The notes under the pieces are model-generated. The model had not been told where the DNA came from, did not search any database, and saw only the letters and a list, made by a program, of their open reading frames with translations. 64,000 bases of DNA from contig UQTB01000004.1 in NCBI GenBank assembly GCA_900543915.1, forward strand, positions 1-64,000, written 5' to 3'. The translations under genes and the position numbers were made by a program. Origin of the DNA: an uncultured Eubacteriales bacterium. Its GTDB lineage: Bacteria; Bacillota; Clostridia; Christensenellales; Borkfalkiaceae. How positions within the stretch are numbered: position 1 is the first letter of the stretch; every line of letters begins with the position of its first letter. This document shows, in pieces, positions 62,432 through 64,000 of the stretch.

Positions 62432-63148
62432 TTGAAAAAACTAACGGTATCCAAAACAGCGCTGATCAACGTCCTTTTGATCGCCGTTCTGCTGTTCGTC
62501 TTCGCGGTGAGCTTCTTCCCGGAGCGCATCGCACCCATTTCGGGAAACGGGAAAATTTCCGCCGTCTACCGGGGAAATCCCAACAAGGCGGAAGTTTCGC
62601 TGATGTTCAACGTCTATCAGGGCTCCGAATACGTGGAGGCAATCCTGGACACGCTGTCCGAGCGCGGAGCGAAGGCGACTTTCTTTGTCGGCGGCAGCTG
62701 GGCAGACGACAACAAAGACCTCCTCTGCCGCATCGTCGGCGAGGGGCACGAGCTCGCCAATCACGGTTATTTTCACCGCGACCACGCCAAGCTGGATTAC
62801 GAGCGGAACAAGGAGGAGATCGTCACGACCGAGCGCGTCGCGGAGGCGCTTTGCGGCGTAAAGACCGCGCTCTTCGCCCCGCCGTCCGGCAGTTTTTCGG
62901 ATACCGCGCTGGAAGTCTGCGCAGATCTCGGATACCGGCTGATCATGTGGTCAAAGGACACCATCGACTGGCGGGATCAGGACGGGGATAAAATTTACAG
63001 GCGCGCGACGGAGAACCTCGCGAACGGGGATCTCGTGCTGATGCACCCCACAAAGGAGACGGCGAATACGCTGCCCGCCGTTTTGGATTACTACGCGTCG
63101 GTCGGCTTTACGGCCGTCACCGTTTCGCGGAATTTAGAGGAAACCTGA
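62432..63148 (+). CDS. YlxY-like polysaccharide deacetylase family protein
   Basis: A 238-residue NodB-fold protein with an N-terminal membrane anchor (about 9-31). TTG start at 62432 after GGGAAGGA. The first NodB motif, normally TFDDG with the metal and catalytic Asp, reads MFNVYQG, so both Asp are missing. The His motif (NHGYFHRD) and the later APPSGSFSD and MWSKDTIDW are present. Bacillus has the order pnpA-ylxY-mlpA, the same as here. Probably a cell-wall or sporulation protein with altered or no deacetylase activity. Confidence 0.87.
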   Translation: MKKLTVSKTALINVLLIAVLLFVFAVSFFPERIAPISGNGKISAVYRGNPNKAEVSLMFNVYQGSEYVEAILDTLSERGAKATFFVGGSWADDNKDLLCRIVGEGHELANHGYFHRDHAKLDYERNKEEIVTTERVAEALCGVKTALFAPPSGSFSDTALEVCADLGYRLIMWSKDTIDWRDQDGDKIYRRATENLANGDLVLMHPTKETANTLPAVLDYYASVGFTAVTVSRNLEET

Positions 63149-63149
63149 T

Positions 63150-64000
63150 ATGCATTACGTAAAGGAATACGAAAACGGATTTCGGCTGATCGTCAAAAAA
63201 ATAGACGGTCTTTTATCCGTCTCGGCGGGGATACTCGTGGGGGCGGGCAGCGCGAACGAGAGCGCGGGGGAAAACGGAATTTCTCACTTTCTCGAACACA
63301 TGATGTTCAAGGGGACGGAAAAACGCACGGCGTTTGAAATTTCCGATTCCATCGACCGCATCGGCGCGCAGATCAACGCCTTCACGGCGAAAGAACTCAC
63401 CTGCTACTATGTGAAGTCCACCGCGGAGCACTTCGGAGAAGCCGCAGAAATTCTGGCGGACCTCTTTTTCTGCTCGCAGTATGCGGAAGAAGAGGCGGAA
63501 AAGGAAAAGGGCGTAGTGCTGGAAGAGATCAACATGGAGGAGGATTCCCCCGAAGATCTCTGCCTCGATCTCCTTTCCGAAGCGTATTTCGGGAAACGGG
63601 GATACGGCAGGACGATTCTGGGAAAAAAGGAAAACGTAAAGCGTTTCACGCGGGAGGACCTGTTCGATTACGTCGCCCGCTATTACACGCCGGACAACGT
63701 CGTCTTATCCGTGGCGGGAAACGTCTCTTTTGAAGAGGCGGAGGCGATCGCGGAGCAATATTTTCTCCCCGCCTTTCAGGGAAGAAAAAACCGCCCGCAC
63801 AGTATGAAAGAGCCCTCTTTTGCCGGGGGGCATCTCTTCCGGAGCAAGAAAATCGAGCAGGCGCACGTGGCGCTCTGCGTGCAGGGCGTAGCGCTCGGCA
63901 GCCCGGAGATCAACGCGGTGAATCTCGCGAACGTAGTGTTCGGAGGCGGCATGTCCTCCCGCCTGTTCCAGCGGATCCGCGAGGAAATGGGGCTGGCGTA
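63150..64000 (+). CDS. M16 family zinc protease, partial (cut by window end)
   Basis: The first 283 residues of an insulinase-type protease. The inverted zinc motif is HFLEH (HxxEH) in NGISHFLEHMMFKGT, with the third ligand region LEEINMEEDSPEDL. It corresponds to Bacillus MlpA/YmxG by position after pnp and ylxY. Start ATG 63150 after TTAGAGGAAAC, two bases past the previous stop. The gene runs off the right edge. Confidence 0.93.
   Translation, partial: MHYVKEYENGFRLIVKKIDGLLSVSAGILVGAGSANESAGENGISHFLEHMMFKGTEKRTAFEISDSIDRIGAQINAFTAKELTCYYVKSTAEHFGEAAEILADLFFCSQYAEEEAEKEKGVVLEEINMEEDSPEDLCLDLLSEAYFGKRGYGRTILGKKENVKRFTREDLFDYVARYYTPDNVVLSVAGNVSFEEAEAIAEQYFLPAFQGRKNRPHSMKEPSFAGGHLFRSKKIEQAHVALCVQGVALGSPEINAVNLANVVFGGGMSSRLFQRIREEMGLA

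Overview
The window reads as chromosomal DNA of an anaerobic, spore-lineage Firmicute of class Clostridia, with fairly high GC for that class. The evidence is a class III anaerobic ribonucleotide reductase, oxygen-independent HemZ, an uninterrupted sigK, a YtxC-like gene beside thrS, the SCIFF/ScfB peptide-maturase pair typical of Clostridia, a TIGR04086 membrane protein, and many promoters of the TTGACA-N17-TATAAT type. No rRNA, tRNA, CRISPR array, phage or transposase was seen. The species cannot be named; a Christensenellales-like lineage is a guess.

Layout. 0.2-7.2 kb: nrdG and nrdD (the latter fused to a glutaredoxin-like domain, behind tandem NrdR boxes), a DUF1848 protein, a leftward two-gene DNA-metabolism/radical-SAM cassette with a likely LexA box, and a ferritin-like protein. 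7.2-18.1 kb: a broken XRE regulator beside its probable operator, a small membrane protein, an ABC-F/DNA methyltransferase operon, sigK, a TM1266-type regulator, a short-chain dehydrogenase with a probably leaderless mRNA, the thyA-folA operon, a flotillin and a phosphoribosyltransferase. 18.2-32.1 kb: a calcium-type P-ATPase, a YtxC-like gene, T-box-controlled thrS, a MacB-like ABC transporter with a membrane partner, infC-rpmI-rplT behind an attenuator, an rRNA methylase, YebC and an Rrf2/YwnB pair.

32.1-42.9 kb is the most unusual part. About 770 bp of hairpin-rich non-coding DNA precedes a 2,428-residue lipoprotein built from roughly eleven beta-rich modules of 150-190 residues, arranged as an alternating A/B super-repeat. 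A secreted trypsin-like PDZ protease lipoprotein follows, then a GNAT acetyltransferase and a small lipoprotein.

42.9-64 kb is a housekeeping block in a classic clostridial order: ruvC-ruvA-ruvB-queA-tgt-yajC-TIGR04086-scfA-scfB-secD-secF-recJ-relA, an epimerase-like gene, an MBL hydrolase, hemZ, rpsO-pnp, ylxY and the start of an M16 protease. The secD and secF products are highly divergent and appear to lack the proton-relay residues of known SecDF.

The best candidates for something undescribed are the giant modular lipoprotein with its neighbours, the proton-relay-less SecD/SecF pair, and the SOS-box-linked radical SAM cassette. Regulation is unusually readable: NrdR, LexA, Rrf2 and XRE operators, a T-box, an L20-type leader, Shine-Dalgarno-masking hairpins and two candidate leaderless mRNAs.
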